A stretch of 64,000 nt of DNA from an uncultured Lachnoclostridium sp. (GCA_930986645.1 CAKNJS010000004.1:54120-118119); one strand, 5' to 3'. Positions 1 to 8,880 are shown, counted from the first letter of the stretch. The notes: a model not told the origin generated them from the sequence alone. Program-made: numbers and translations.

Positions 1-1
1 T

Positions 2-964
2 TATCCTGATATCGCAATACTGCCTGCTCTGGCGCGCCTCCTCAATACGGACGTCAATACGCTTCTCTGTTTTCAGGAGGAACTCTCTGACAATGAGATC
101 GCAGAGATATGTAACAAGATTGCAGGGGTCATGGATGAGCAGGGTCTGGAAACGGCATTTGACGCGGCGGAGCAGAAGGTGCGCGAATATCCGAATTGCG
201 GGAAACTGATTCATATGATGGCGTCCATGATGCAGGGATTACTGATGATGTCCGGCGGCTGGAGCACGGACAGAGAGAAATATGAAGAGAAGATATATTC
301 ATGGTATGAACGCGTGGCCGAATGCAGCGGGGACGAACAGGTGAAAAATGCCGCCGCTTATATGCTGGCGGGCGAATATATACTGAAGAAAGAGTATGAT
401 AAAGCCCAAAAGATGCTCAACTCCCTGCCGGAGCAGCAGGCAGATAAAAAAATCCTCAATGCGCGTCTTCTGCTTGCTCAGGAGAAATATGATGAGGCAG
501 CAGTGCTGCTGGAACGGAAACTCATATATATGCTTAACGAACTCGTCGGCATTATGTCCATGCTGATGGATATTGCCTTTCGGGAGGGGGATATGGAACG
601 GGCGGAAAAGATTGCGTCCGCCGGGGAACAGACCGCTCTTTTGTATGACCAATGGGGATACAGTCCCCTGATCCTGCCGATGGAGCTGGCAGTAAAGAAG
701 AAAGATGTGGAAAAGAGTATTGCCTATATCCGGGAAATGTTCCGGATGCTGACGGAACCACAGCATATGTCGGAATCAGTGTTTTACTGTCATATATACG
801 GGAGAGAAGACTTGGGGAAAAAGTATGATAAAGCTATGGGTACTTATGCAGAGAGAGTGCTGCCGGGGCTTCTGGCAGAGATAAAGACGAATGAGGATTA
901 TGCATTTCTGTGGGATAAAGAGGAGTTCAAGGAGCTGATACGGGGGTATGAAAAAGAAAACTAG
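2..964 (+). CDS. XRE-type regulator with TPR-like C-terminus, 5' end outside window
   Basis: The frame is open from the first base of the window, so the gene starts upstream; about 320 residues are visible. The first visible residues (YPDIAILPALARLLNT) match the end of the helix-turn-helix domain of XRE/Cro-family regulators, in the stretch where the next residues usually name the DNA-binding helix boundary. The rest is alpha-helical with repeated hydrophobic/charged pairs, as in TPR or Rgg/PlcR-like sensor domains, and I see no catalytic motif. The ATG at 131 (MDEQGLETAF) is internal and has no good ribosome binding site, so I do not treat it as the start. A hairpin at 1001-1040 follows and separates it from the convergent argG. 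It is probably a transcriptional regulator that binds a peptide or protein ligand; the target is unknown. Confidence 0.7.
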   Translation, partial: YPDIAILPALARLLNTDVNTLLCFQEELSDNEIAEICNKIAGVMDEQGLETAFDAAEQKVREYPNCGKLIHMMASMMQGLLMMSGGWSTDREKYEEKIYSWYERVAECSGDEQVKNAAAYMLAGEYILKKEYDKAQKMLNSLPEQQADKKILNARLLLAQEKYDEAAVLLERKLIYMLNELVGIMSMLMDIAFREGDMERAEKIASAGEQTALLYDQWGYSPLILPMELAVKKKDVEKSIAYIREMFRMLTEPQHMSESVFYCHIYGREDLGKKYDKAMGTYAERVLPGLLAEIKTNEDYAFLWDKEEFKELIRGYEKEN

Positions 965-1000
965 AAAGCTTCATTTCTGAAGAAAGCGCTGTATAAAATG

Positions 1001-1040
1001 AAAAAAGACGGATTCCGGTTTACCGGTTTCCGTCTTTTCT
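1001..1040. terminator. bidirectional terminator between regulator and argG
   Basis: An inverted repeat (AGACGGATTCCGG, loop TTTA, CCGGTTTCCGTCT, two mismatches) is flanked by A-rich sequence on the left and T-rich sequence on the right. It can therefore end transcription of the regulator on the plus strand and of argG on the minus strand. Confidence 0.8.
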
Positions 1041-1050
1041 TTTGACTTTT

Positions 1051-2283
1051 CTATTTCTGATTCTCTTTCGCCAGCTCCTGCATCTTCATGGCGCGGACCT
1101 TCAGCGGCAGGCCGAACAGTGTGATGAATCCGTCTGCATCGTGGTGATCATACATATCGCCTGTTGTGAAGCTTGCCAGTGACTCACTGTACAGGGAGTA
1201 CGGGGAAGTCTCGCCGGCTTTAATGATGTTGCCTTTGTACAGTTTGAATTTTACTTCACCTGTCACATACTGCTGTGTCACATCAACAAATGCGCGGATT
1301 GCTTCGCAGAGCGGTGTGAACCATTTTCCCTCATATACAACCTGAGCAAGCTTATTGCCCATTTCTTTCTTCACTTCATATGTAGCGCGGTCGAGGATCA
1401 GCTCTTCCAGCTGCTGATGAGCAGCCATCAGGATCGTTCCTCCCGGTGTCTCGTATACTCCGCGGGATTTCATACCTACTACACGGTTCTCCACGATATC
1501 GATGATGCCGATGCCGTGTTTTCCGCCCAGTGTATTGAGCTCTTTGATGATATCGGCTGCTTTCATTTCTTTGCCGTTGATCGTCTTCGGAACACCTGCC
1601 TCAAATGTCATTGTCACATATTCCGGCTCGTCGGGAGCTTTCTCCGGCGGTACTGTAAGTACAAGGAGATCGTCATAATTCGGTTCTACAGATGGATCTT
1701 CCAGCTCCAGACCCTCATGGCTGATATGCCACAGGTTACGGTCACGGCTGTAGCTGTGTTTTGTGTCGAACGGAAGATCGATGCCGTGAGCTTTGCAGTA
1801 CTCGATTTCATCTTCACGGGACTGCATTGTCCAGAGATCTGTCATACGCCATGGAGCAATGATCTTGATGTCCGGAGCAAGAGCCTTGATGCCAAGCTCG
1901 AAACGGATCTGATCGTTACCTTTTCCTGTAGCGCCGTGGCAGATGGCAACAGCGCCTTCCTTACGGGCGATTTCAACCAGTTTCTTCGCGATGGCCGGAC
2001 GAGCCATGGATGTTCCGAGCAGATATGCGTTTTCATATACAGCTCCTGCTTTTACGCACGGCATGATGAAATCCTCGGCAAATTCGTCAACAATATTTTC
2101 AATATATAATTTGGAAGCTCCGGAGAGTTTTGCTCTCTCGTCGAGTCCGTCAAGCTCCTCGCCCTGTCCGCAGTCAATACAGCAGCAGATTACGTCATAA
2201 CCGAATGTCTCTTTCAGCCACGGGATGATCGCTGTTGTGTCAAGTCCGCCTGAATATGCTAAAACCACTTTTTCTTTACTCAT
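1051..2283 (-). CDS. argG: argininosuccinate synthase
   Basis: This enzyme condenses citrulline and aspartate with ATP to argininosuccinate in arginine synthesis, in the cytoplasm. The 410 residues match the family length. The N-terminal ATP-binding P-loop AYSGGLDTT is at residues 9-17. The ATP-pyrophosphatase-type domain continues through GATGKGNDQIRFE near residue 117, and the C-terminal synthetase/multimerisation domain ends the protein. The ATG at 2283 follows a clear AGGAGG ribosome binding site. It is separated from the other arg genes (argCJBD at 15-20 kb) but has candidate Arg boxes upstream, which suggests the same arginine-responsive control. The gene for argininosuccinate lyase is not next to it. 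Confidence 0.97.
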   Translation of the reverse strand: MSKEKVVLAYSGGLDTTAIIPWLKETFGYDVICCCIDCGQGEELDGLDERAKLSGASKLYIENIVDEFAEDFIMPCVKAGAVYENAYLLGTSMARPAIAKKLVEIARKEGAVAICHGATGKGNDQIRFELGIKALAPDIKIIAPWRMTDLWTMQSREDEIEYCKAHGIDLPFDTKHSYSRDRNLWHISHEGLELEDPSVEPNYDDLLVLTVPPEKAPDEPEYVTMTFEAGVPKTINGKEMKAADIIKELNTLGGKHGIGIIDIVENRVVGMKSRGVYETPGGTILMAAHQQLEELILDRATYEVKKEMGNKLAQVVYEGKWFTPLCEAIRAFVDVTQQYVTGEVKFKLYKGNIIKAGETSPYSLYSESLASFTTGDMYDHHDADGFITLFGLPLKVRAMKMQELAKENQK

Positions 2284-2378
2284 TCTTATATCCTCCTAAA
2301 TGTATTTTTATTAATTTTGCCGTCCGGATTTCCGGAAGCGGTTTCTGTTGATTTTATCGCTGTGACAAGCTACAGATT

Positions 2379-2407
2379 ACTATACACCAGAACTTATAAT
2401 TATGCAA
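2379..2407 (-). promoter_or_regulatory. argG promoter
   Basis: On the minus strand, -35 TTGCAT (2407-2402) and -10 TATAGT (2384-2379) are separated by exactly 17 bp. This lies about 95 bp upstream of the argG start. The -35 hexamer sits in TTGCATAATTATAAG, which resembles a degenerate Arg box and parallels the argC promoter. Confidence 0.6.
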
Positions 2408-2430
2408 GAAGAAATTTATAAAAATAAAAT

Positions 2431-2468
2431 TTATGCATATATGCACGATAAAATGCATAAAAATACAT
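2431..2468. promoter_or_regulatory. candidate Arg boxes in the argG / malic enzyme intergenic region
   Basis: ATGCATAAAAATACAT (2453-2468) fits the ArgR/AhrC operator pattern ATGNATAAAAATNCAT. A second palindromic stretch, TTATGCATATATGCAC, is at 2431-2446. The boxes lie upstream of the argG promoter in the 373-bp gap between argG and the malic enzyme gene. The rest of that gap is AT-rich and holds only the two promoters. Confidence 0.5.
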
Positions 2469-2527
2469 ATTTTGACTTGCGATGTGCATAAAAACCCAAA
2501 AAATGTGTTTGTTTTGAAAAAAAATAA

Positions 2528-2555
2528 TGCCATATGAGAAAAAAAGAAGTATAAT
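2528..2555 (+). promoter_or_regulatory. probable promoter of malic enzyme gene
   Basis: A perfect -10 TATAAT is at 2550-2555, with only a weak -35 (TGCCAT, 2528-2533, 16-bp spacing). It is about 100 bp upstream of the ATG at 2657. Confidence 0.4.
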
Positions 2556-2656
2556 AGAAACGGAGTGTATAAAATACGAAGGTATATCTGTATCACCAGA
2601 AGGTATATCAGATTACATTTGTATGCTTTCAATAGAATAAACAACAGGAGGCAGTT

Positions 2657-3829
2657 ATGGACTACGCAAAAGAATCATTAAAAATGCACTATGAACTGAA
2701 AGGTAAAATTGAGATTAAAAGCCGTGCAGCGGTGGATTCCAAAGAGGCATTGAGCCTTGCCTATACACCGGGAGTTGCACAGCCCTGTCTGGAAATCCAG
2801 AAAGATCCGAGCAAGAGTTTTGATCTGACGAGACGCTGGAATACAGTAGCAGTCATTACAGACGGAACAGCAGTGCTGGGCCTTGGAGATATCGGACCGG
2901 AAGCCGGCATGCCGGTTATGGAAGGTAAATGTGTTCTGTTCAAAGAATTCGGCGGTGTAGATGCGATTCCGCTCTGCGTCAGATCAAAAGATGTAGATGA
3001 GATCGTAAAAGCCGTAAGTCTTTTCGCAGGAAGCTTCGGAGGAATCAATCTGGAGGACATCGCAGCTCCGAGATGTTTTGAGATCGAGAAACGTCTGAAA
3101 GAGTGCTGTGACATTCCGGTATTCCATGATGACCAGCACGGCACAGCAGTGATCACACTTGCCGGTATGATCAATGCACTGAAGATTGTCGGCAAGAAGA
3201 TCGAGGATATCAAGATCGTAACTTCCGGCGCAGGCGCTGCAGGTATCGCTATCATCAGACTGCTTATGTCCATGGGTCTTAAAAACGTTATCATGACAGA
3301 CCGTCACGGAGCAATCTATGAGGGAAGAGATTATCTGAACCCGATCAAGGAAGAGATGGCTAAGATCACAAACTTTAATCACGAGAAAGGAACTCTCGCA
3401 GAGGTGATCAAAGGCGCTGATGTATTTATCGGAGTATCCGCACCGGGCACACTGACACAGGATATGGTGCGTAGCATGGCAAAAGATCCGATCATCTTCG
3501 CGTGTGCGAACCCGACACCGGAGATCTTCCCGGATGAGGCGAAAGCAGCAGGAGCAGCAGTCGTATCCACCGGAAGAAGCGATTTTCCGAATCAGGTAAA
3601 TAACGTGCTTTGCTTCCCGGGTATCTTCCGCGGAGCTCTGGATGTGCGTGCATCTGATATCAATGATGAGATGAAAGTTGCAGCAGCTTATGCTATCGCA
3701 GGTCTGGTAAGCGACGAAGAGCTGAACCCGGATTACATCCTTCCGGCAGCATTTGATCCGCGTGTAAAAGACGCTGTGGCAAAGGCAACAGCTGAGGCTG
3801 CAAGAAAGAGCGGAGTGGCAAGAATTTAA
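2657..3829 (+). CDS. NAD(P)-dependent malic enzyme (short bacterial form)
   Basis: This enzyme oxidatively decarboxylates malate to pyruvate and CO2, linking C4 acids to pyruvate and making NAD(P)H. At 390 residues it belongs to the short bacterial type rather than the long MaeA or MaeB-PTA fusion forms. Visible motifs are SLAYTPGVA with the catalytic tyrosine near residue 36, MEGKCVLFKEFGG with the catalytic lysine, EDIAAPRCFEIE with metal-binding acids, the VFHDDQHGTA motif, and a GAGAAG dinucleotide-binding site near residue 191. The ribosome binding site GGAGG lies 5-6 bases before ATG 2657. A strong terminator follows at 3898, so it is probably a single-gene transcript. NAD versus NADP preference cannot be told from this reading. 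Confidence 0.95.
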   Translation: MDYAKESLKMHYELKGKIEIKSRAAVDSKEALSLAYTPGVAQPCLEIQKDPSKSFDLTRRWNTVAVITDGTAVLGLGDIGPEAGMPVMEGKCVLFKEFGGVDAIPLCVRSKDVDEIVKAVSLFAGSFGGINLEDIAAPRCFEIEKRLKECCDIPVFHDDQHGTAVITLAGMINALKIVGKKIEDIKIVTSGAGAAGIAIIRLLMSMGLKNVIMTDRHGAIYEGRDYLNPIKEEMAKITNFNHEKGTLAEVIKGADVFIGVSAPGTLTQDMVRSMAKDPIIFACANPTPEIFPDEAKAAGAAVVSTGRSDFPNQVNNVLCFPGIFRGALDVRASDINDEMKVAAAYAIAGLVSDEELNPDYILPAAFDPRVKDAVAKATAEAARKSGVARI

Positions 3830-3897
3830 TGTGTTTTTATCCGTATGTCTGTATATAAATGTTGTATACAGGCAGTAACAGAATTGATTGAAAATGA

Positions 3898-3938
3898 AGG
3901 CAGAGAATTTCCCGATAGGAACTATTCTCTGCCTTTTT
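3898..3938 (+). terminator. intrinsic terminator after malic enzyme gene
   Basis: An 11-bp perfect stem (AGGCAGAGAAT / ATTCTCTGCCT) is followed by a run of five T. Confidence 0.9.
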
Positions 3939-4102
3939 GCGCGATAAGCCCGGCAGGCAGGCGCCATGCTTGCATGAGTGGATATTTGCCGGGCAGCGGA
4001 TTTTGAAAAAAATGAATGCATAGGTTAATGAACACCTGAAATTTTCCTGCATAGACTGAGATATAGTGAAAAAACGATATATAATTCGGAGAGTGAAGCT
4101 GA

Positions 4103-5179
4103 ATGATCACAATAAGTCTGTGTATGATCGTGCGGGATGAAGAAGAAGTTCTGGGAAGGTGTCTGGATAGTGTGAGGAAACTCGTGGATGAAATTATAAT
4201 AGTAGATACAGGCTCAAGGGACAGGACAAAGGAAGCGGCGTCTGCGTATACAGACCAGATCTATGATTTTGTATGGATTGATGACTTCGCCGCCGCAAGA
4301 AATTATGCTTTTGAAAAAGGACGGATGAGCTATCTGATGTGGCTGGATGCGGACGATGTGATTCCTGCGGAAGAGGCCGGTAAATTTATGGAGATGAAAG
4401 AGCGGATTTCCGATGAAGATGTGATAATGATGCCGTATATCACTGCATTTGATGAAAACGGCAAAGCTTCATTTTTTTATTATAGAGAAAGAATTGTGAA
4501 AAACGATGCAGGATTTTTCTTTAGGGGGAAAGTGCATGAAGTGATACAGCCGTCAGGCAAAATATATTATTCGGATATACCGGTAGAGCACAGGAAGCTG
4601 AGAGTAAAAGAAGGCGGAGAAGAGCGGAATCTCAGGATTTACGAAAAGATGGAGAAAAGCGGAGAATATTTTGACAGCAGAGCACTCTATTATTATGGCA
4701 GAGAGCTGATGTCCCACGAGAAGTATGAAAAAGGTGCTGATGTTTTAAAAAGGTTCCTTGCCCGTCCGGACGGCTGGAAAGAAAATAAAATTGACGCGGC
4801 ACGTCAGCTGGCAGTCTGCTATTATGGCATGGGTGAAGAGCAGAAAGCCCTTCATTCTTTGCTGTGCGCTTTTGAGTATGACGTACCCCGCGGCGAGGTC
4901 TGCTGTGATCTGGGAAGACATTTTCTGGATAGAGAGAAGTATGAACAGGCTGTCTTCTGGTATAAGCAGGCGCTGAGTGCAAAAAAAGCGCCCGAGACAG
5001 GAGCGTTTGTAGAAGAGAACTGTTATGGCTTCCTGCCTGCTGTCAGTCTGTGCGTCTGTTACGACAGGCTTGGAAATCGGAAAGAGGCGGAAAGGTATAA
5101 TGAACTGGCGGGCAGTTTTAAACCGGATTCGCCGTATTATCTCAGTAATAAAAAATATTTTGAGCAGAAGGCTGAGTAA
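4103..5179 (+). CDS. family 2 glycosyltransferase with C-terminal TPR-like repeats
   Basis: A 358-residue cytoplasmic GT-A glycosyltransferase. The N-terminus ISLCMIVRDEEEVLGRCL and the following EIIIVDTGSRDRT are the classic GT2 nucleotide-sugar start, and WLDADDV near residue 80 supplies the metal-binding DxD. The second half is helical, with repeated A/Y/G patterns (ALYYYGRELM, QLAVCYYGMG, FWYKQAL) typical of TPR units. This architecture (GT2 plus TPR) is found in SunS-like and peptide- or protein-glycosylating enzymes of Firmicutes. It lies just upstream of the collagen-like protein gene, which is rich in Thr and Ser, so glycosylation of that protein is an attractive but unproven role. 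The ATG at 4103 has GGAGAG nearby and a TATAAT at 4080-4085. Confidence 0.85.
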   Translation: MITISLCMIVRDEEEVLGRCLDSVRKLVDEIIIVDTGSRDRTKEAASAYTDQIYDFVWIDDFAAARNYAFEKGRMSYLMWLDADDVIPAEEAGKFMEMKERISDEDVIMMPYITAFDENGKASFFYYRERIVKNDAGFFFRGKVHEVIQPSGKIYYSDIPVEHRKLRVKEGGEERNLRIYEKMEKSGEYFDSRALYYYGRELMSHEKYEKGADVLKRFLARPDGWKENKIDAARQLAVCYYGMGEEQKALHSLLCAFEYDVPRGEVCCDLGRHFLDREKYEQAVFWYKQALSAKKAPETGAFVEENCYGFLPAVSLCVCYDRLGNRKEAERYNELAGSFKPDSPYYLSNKKYFEQKAE

Positions 5180-5256
5180 AACTACGCTCGAGTATTATCA
5201 TTGCAAACAAAAAATAACTCCCAACATATAATGATTATGAAAGGAGGTTTGCAATT

Positions 5257-6525
5257 ATGATATGGTTTAGAAAAAAAGCGGCAGATGAAGCAAAGTCTGA
5301 TGAGATACAGAAACAGTCGAAAGACTGTCAGGATAATGACAGCGCGGCACAGAGTCAGGAACGCTGCGGCTGGACGCCGTTCGGGTGCCGTCCGTGTCCG
5401 CCGCGACCGTGCTGCTGTACCGGCATAACCGGGCCGAGCGGAGCAACCGGCCCGACGGGGCCGACAGGACCAAGCGGAGCAACAGGTCCGACGGGGGCAA
5501 CCGGCCCAACGGGAGCAACCGGCCCAACCGGTCCCGGAGAAGGAGAGACCGGCCCGACAGGACCTGCAGGCCCAAGCGGAGCAACCGGTCCGACAGGAGC
5601 AACGGGGCCTACAGGAGCAACAGGCCCGACGGGAGCAACGGGCCCAAGCGGAGCAACGGGGCCTACAGGAGCAACCGGTCCGAGCGGAGCAACGGGTCCA
5701 AGCGGAGCAACGGGCCCGAGCGGAGCAACGGGTCCGACAGGACCTACAGGTCCGAGCGGAGCAACCGGCCCGACGGGAGCAACCGGCCCGAGCGGAGCAA
5801 CCGGTCCTACAGGAGCAACGGGGCCGACAGGAGCAACGGGTCCAAGCGGAGCAACCGGCCCGAGCGGAGCAACCGGTCCGACGGGGGCAACCGGCCCGAC
5901 AGGTCCGACAGGATTGGATGGGGAAGACGGTGAGGACGGTGCTGCAGGAACTGCGGCGACAATACGTGTCGGCACAGTGACCACAGGTGATCCGGGAACA
6001 GCGGCGACGGTAACGAACAGCGGAGATGAGAATAGTGCAGTGTTTGATTTTGTGATCCCGAAAGGCGATACAGGTACCTGCGAAGAGTGTGACAGGACTT
6101 TACAGCTGCTCTCAACTTTCTCAAATCCGCCTCAGCAGGGAACTGCCGGCGGCAAGCTGATCTTTGACCGGAACGGCGTGACGAATGGTACTGCCATAAG
6201 CCATGCTGATAATAGTACAGATGTTGTGATCAGCCAGCCGGGATTTTATTTCGTGACTTTCCACGGGACGCTGTCACCGGCGAAAAAAGCGGATTTCCCG
6301 CTTACTGTTCTTTTGTACCTGCAGCAACAGGGAAGCCAAGTGTCAGGTACTGTAGTGCAGCATACGTTCCACACTTCATCGGAGGCGGCCAACGCGGCGT
6401 TTTCACAGATCATACAGGTGGATACGGCCCCGAATGTACTGCAGATGATCAGTCAGGGCGGAAACTTCTTCTATAGTGCGATCAACTTGACTGTTCAGAA
6501 GATCGGTGAACTTCCGGAAGCTTAA
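5257..6525 (+). CDS. collagen-like repeat surface protein
   Basis: 422 residues in three parts. A short charged N-terminus (1-55) contains a Cys cluster (C24, C37, C44, C47, C52-54) and no signal peptide. A Gly-X-Y collagen region spans about residues 56-230, roughly 57 triplets, almost all GPS, GPT or GAT, with one four-residue interruption (GPGE) after 12 triplets. The C-terminal globular domain (about 231-422) resembles the beta-jelly-roll tail of BclA-like proteins and begins with an [19 protein letters not shown] stretch seen in other clostridial collagen-like proteins. The ribosome binding site AAAGGAGG is 7 bases before the ATG. Likely a trimeric fibre on the cell or spore surface. Thr-rich triplets are typical glycosylation sites in such proteins, and a GT2 gene lies directly upstream. 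Confidence 0.85.
   Translation: MIWFRKKAADEAKSDEIQKQSKDCQDNDSAAQSQERCGWTPFGCRPCPPRPCCCTGITGPSGATGPTGPTGPSGATGPTGATGPTGATGPTGPGEGETGPTGPAGPSGATGPTGATGPTGATGPTGATGPSGATGPTGATGPSGATGPSGATGPSGATGPTGPTGPSGATGPTGATGPSGATGPTGATGPTGATGPSGATGPSGATGPTGATGPTGPTGLDGEDGEDGAAGTAATIRVGTVTTGDPGTAATVTNSGDENSAVFDFVIPKGDTGTCEECDRTLQLLSTFSNPPQQGTAGGKLIFDRNGVTNGTAISHADNSTDVVISQPGFYFVTFHGTLSPAKKADFPLTVLLYLQQQGSQVSGTVVQHTFHTSSEAANAAFSQIIQVDTAPNVLQMISQGGNFFYSAINLTVQKIGELPEA
5422..5946 (+). repeat. in-frame tandem repeat coding for Gly-X-Y triplets
   Basis: About 525 bp built from 9- and 18-bp units of the type GGAGCAACCGGCCCGAGC, coding for GAT-GPS/GPT. Synonymous changes (ACC/ACG/ACA, GGC/GGT/GGG) are frequent between units. 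It is expected to vary in length between strains by slippage or recombination. Confidence 0.9.
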
Positions 6526-6551
6526 AGGCCGAGATATATTTTCCGGGAAAT

Positions 6552-6564
6552 GTGATAATATCAC
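6552..6564. repeat. 13-bp palindrome upstream of ccdA-like gene
   Basis: GTGATAATATCAC is a perfect palindrome about 120 bp before the CcdA-thioredoxin start. It could be an operator, but no regulator is adjacent. A second hairpin (AGGTGCCGTCTG / CAGGCGGCACCT, 6613-6641) follows without a T-run. Confidence 0.3.
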
Positions 6565-6681
6565 TGTCCATCGCATAAGAAATATGATATTCTCACTATA
6601 CCTGCCGGGAACAGGTGCCGTCTGAAATACAGGCGGCACCTCATAAGGCCGGAATTAAAAGAAACGGGAGAATAGGAATAT

Positions 6682-8040
6682 ATGGGATTTACGATAGAGA
6701 CAGGGATATCCGCGATCACGGTATTTGTGCAGGGGCTGCTCAGTTTTTTCTCGCCCTGCGTACTTCCTCTTGTACCGCTTTATCTGGGATATCTTTCCGG
6801 AGGGCTGAATTTCGGAATGAACGGAATAGAAAATAAAGAAGAGAGTGCTGCGGCAGCGTCTTCAAAGATACGGCTGTTTGTCCGGGTTCTGTTTTTTACG
6901 CTGGGAATCAGCGGCGCCTTTTTTGTCCTTGGGCTGGGAGCTTCGGCAGCCGGAAGTTTTTTCGGCGAACACAGGATGCTTTTCGCAAGGATCGGCGGCG
7001 TGCTGATTATCCTGTTCGGCCTGTATCAGATTGGAGTGTTTGGAAGTTCTTCCGTGCTTGGCGCAGAACACCGCATTCCCCTGCGCCTTGAGAAGATGAC
7101 CATGTCACCGGTCACTGCCCTGATTATGGGATTTACATTCAGTTTTGCATGGACGCCGTGTGTGGGACCAGCGCTCACAAGTGTGCTTCTGATGGCGGGA
7201 AGTGCACAGACGGAAATGCTTGGTTTTCTTTTGATCGGAGTATATACGCTGGGATTTATCCTTCCCTTTCTGGCAGCAGGAATCTTTACAGCGCAGCTGC
7301 TGGGATTTTTCCGCCGGCATATGAAGGCGGTCCGTTATACCGTCAAGATCGGCGGCGTGCTGATGATCCTTATGGGTGCGCTTATGTTTACAGGAAAGAT
7401 GAATGATATCACAGGATATCTTTCTGCGGTACAGTCCGGTACGGTGCAGGAGACGGAAGAGAAGGAAAGCGATGCAGATGAAGGCGGACAGGCTGAGACA
7501 GAAGCAGATGAACAGAAGAACACAAATTCTGATAACAGCGAAGAAGGGGAAACGCAGGAAAACGGGGAAGAGTCAGAGCGACAGCTGACGCCTGCTCCTC
7601 TGGCGGACCTTGAACTTACGGATCAGTTTGGAAATACGCATACACTTTCCGACTACAAAGGGAAAGTTATCTTTCTGAACTTCTGGGCGACATGGTGCGG
7701 ACCTTGCCGCAATGAGATGCCGGATATCCAGAAACTCTACGAGGAATATTCGGCACAGGGCGGGGATGCGGAAGTTGTTATACTCGGGATCGCAGGACCG
7801 GGGATCGGTCAGGAAGGATCGGCGGAGGAGATTGCCGGTTTTATGGAAGAAAACGGATACACCTACCCGGTGCTCATGGATACGGGCGGGGAAATGTTTA
7901 CTCAGTACGGGATTTCGGCGTTCCCGACCACATTTATGATCGATAAGGACGGAAATGTATACGGCTATGTCCCCGGACAGATGACAGAGGATATTATGAG
8001 AAGCATCATAGACCAGACACTGGGAAACAGCGGGAAATAG
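6682..8040 (+). CDS. CcdA-type thiol transporter fused to a TlpA/ResA-like thioredoxin
   Basis: A 452-residue fusion. Residues 1-245 form a six-helix CcdA/DsbD-beta domain with the paired redox cysteines at C26 (FFSPCVLPLVP) and C160 (FAWTPCVGP). Residues 251-302 are a very acidic, low-complexity Glu/Asp/Gln linker. Residues 305-452 form a thioredoxin-like domain with WCGPC at 338-342 (FLNFWATWCGPC) and the cis-proline segment FPTTFMID. The CcdA part would pass electrons from cytoplasmic thioredoxin across the membrane to the outer thioredoxin domain, which then reduces extracellular disulfides (apocytochromes, methionine sulfoxides or others). It stands alone, ending in a strong bidirectional terminator. 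The substrate is not evident from context. Confidence 0.93.
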   Translation: MGFTIETGISAITVFVQGLLSFFSPCVLPLVPLYLGYLSGGLNFGMNGIENKEESAAAASSKIRLFVRVLFFTLGISGAFFVLGLGASAAGSFFGEHRMLFARIGGVLIILFGLYQIGVFGSSSVLGAEHRIPLRLEKMTMSPVTALIMGFTFSFAWTPCVGPALTSVLLMAGSAQTEMLGFLLIGVYTLGFILPFLAAGIFTAQLLGFFRRHMKAVRYTVKIGGVLMILMGALMFTGKMNDITGYLSAVQSGTVQETEEKESDADEGGQAETEADEQKNTNSDNSEEGETQENGEESERQLTPAPLADLELTDQFGNTHTLSDYKGKVIFLNFWATWCGPCRNEMPDIQKLYEEYSAQGGDAEVVILGIAGPGIGQEGSAEEIAGFMEENGYTYPVLMDTGGEMFTQYGISAFPTTFMIDKDGNVYGYVPGQMTEDIMRSIIDQTLGNSGK

Positions 8041-8047
8041 ACCGAGA

Positions 8048-8092
8048 ACGGATAGAAGCAGGCAGAGATTATTTCTGCCTGCTTCTATCCGT
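8048..8092. terminator. strong bidirectional terminator between ccdA-like and grpB-like genes
   Basis: A 19-bp perfect stem (ACGGATAGAAGCAGGCAGA and its complement) is followed by TTTT on the plus strand. Its right part overlaps the last codons of the minus-strand gene. Confidence 0.9.
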
Positions 8093-8764
8093 TTTATCCA
8101 TGGAGCCAAAAACCATGCCGAACATCAGGCCGATAGCTGCTCCAAAAATCATTCCGATACCGGTATTGTTATAAAGCGTGTCGAAAGATGTACCGATAGC
8201 AACGCCGAAACATAATCCGAGTGCGATGCCCATGCTGAGGCGGTTCTGTTTTGCCTGCCAGCGGAGAGCCTTTTCCTCCAGTGATTTCATGTATTTTTCT
8301 TTGCCGTCGCAGTAGCCGTCATTGTCAAAGGGGAATTCCATCGCCAGCTTTTTCTTCAGGGCAGCATATTCTGCCGCTGTATCCGGATGGGAGTTAAGGT
8401 AATCCCGCACAGCGATATGGCGCTGAATGTCAGTCTGATTGCTTTGTTCAAATATATGGATGTGATGCGTTCGGTTATCACCGCCTTTGGCATAGAATCT
8501 TCTTCCGGGAATGCCGAATTCACCTCTGCATTCGTAGCCCAAGGATTCGAATTCTTTATTGTGTGCATCGACAAGGGAAAGGTCTTTTACGACCGGCATG
8601 ATATCGATGATCGGCTTGGAAGCCATATTTTTGACAGACGTACTTCCAATGTGATAGATCCCGATGCAGTTTTTGCCGAGTATCTTTTTAATCTTTTTTG
8701 CTTCTTCTTTGAACATGGACTCCCATTCGGGACGATAGTCTGTGACTTCGATCTTTCTTGCCAT
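8069..8764 (-). CDS. GrpB-family protein with C-terminal glycine-rich membrane tail
   Basis: 231 residues. The first ~165 match the GrpB/UPF0157 family, part of the nucleotidyltransferase fold: VTDYRPEWESMFKEEA, IYHIGSTSV.NMASKPIIDIM with the GS and Asp motif, and HHIHIF. Members have no settled physiological role; some are fused to CoaE. The tail (about 178-222) holds two hydrophobic Gly-rich segments (GIALGLCFGVAIGT and GMIFGAAIGLMFGMVFGS) separated by a short loop, which look like a glycine-zipper membrane anchor. This is an unusual addition for the family. The ATG at 8764 follows GGAGA. The last residues are encoded within the terminator hairpin. Confidence 0.8.
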   Translation of the reverse strand: MARKIEVTDYRPEWESMFKEEAKKIKKILGKNCIGIYHIGSTSVKNMASKPIIDIMPVVKDLSLVDAHNKEFESLGYECRGEFGIPGRRFYAKGGDNRTHHIHIFEQSNQTDIQRHIAVRDYLNSHPDTAAEYAALKKKLAMEFPFDNDGYCDGKEKYMKSLEEKALRWQAKQNRLSMGIALGLCFGVAIGTSFDTLYNNTGIGMIFGAAIGLMFGMVFGSMDKTDRSRQK

Positions 8765-8880
8765 ATATTCTCCTCTCTGCAGGCCGGGCGCTGCGGCTGT
8801 ATTTAAAGGATGGGACAGCCTTATAGGATGAGTATAACATAAGCGGAGGCTTTTTCATACTTTTTCAGGAGGGGGAATCG

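Noticed and set aside
5207..5232. Sigma-K-like promoter (AC-N16-CATATAAT) upstream of the collagen-like gene
   Set aside because: The match is short and can arise by chance in AT-rich DNA. The missing gpr and spoIIP at the usual place also make a sporulation promoter doubtful.
5422..5946. CRISPR-like or non-coding repeat array
   Set aside because: The repeats are in frame, encode Gly-X-Y triplets, and have no unique spacers of constant length.
5355..5984. Long minus-strand open frame opposite the collagen gene (Pro/Val/Ala repeats)
   Set aside because: It is a shadow of the repetitive GC-rich coding strand and lacks a ribosome binding site.
6613..6641. Intrinsic terminator after the collagen gene
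   Set aside because: The 12-bp stem is strong, but no T-run follows.
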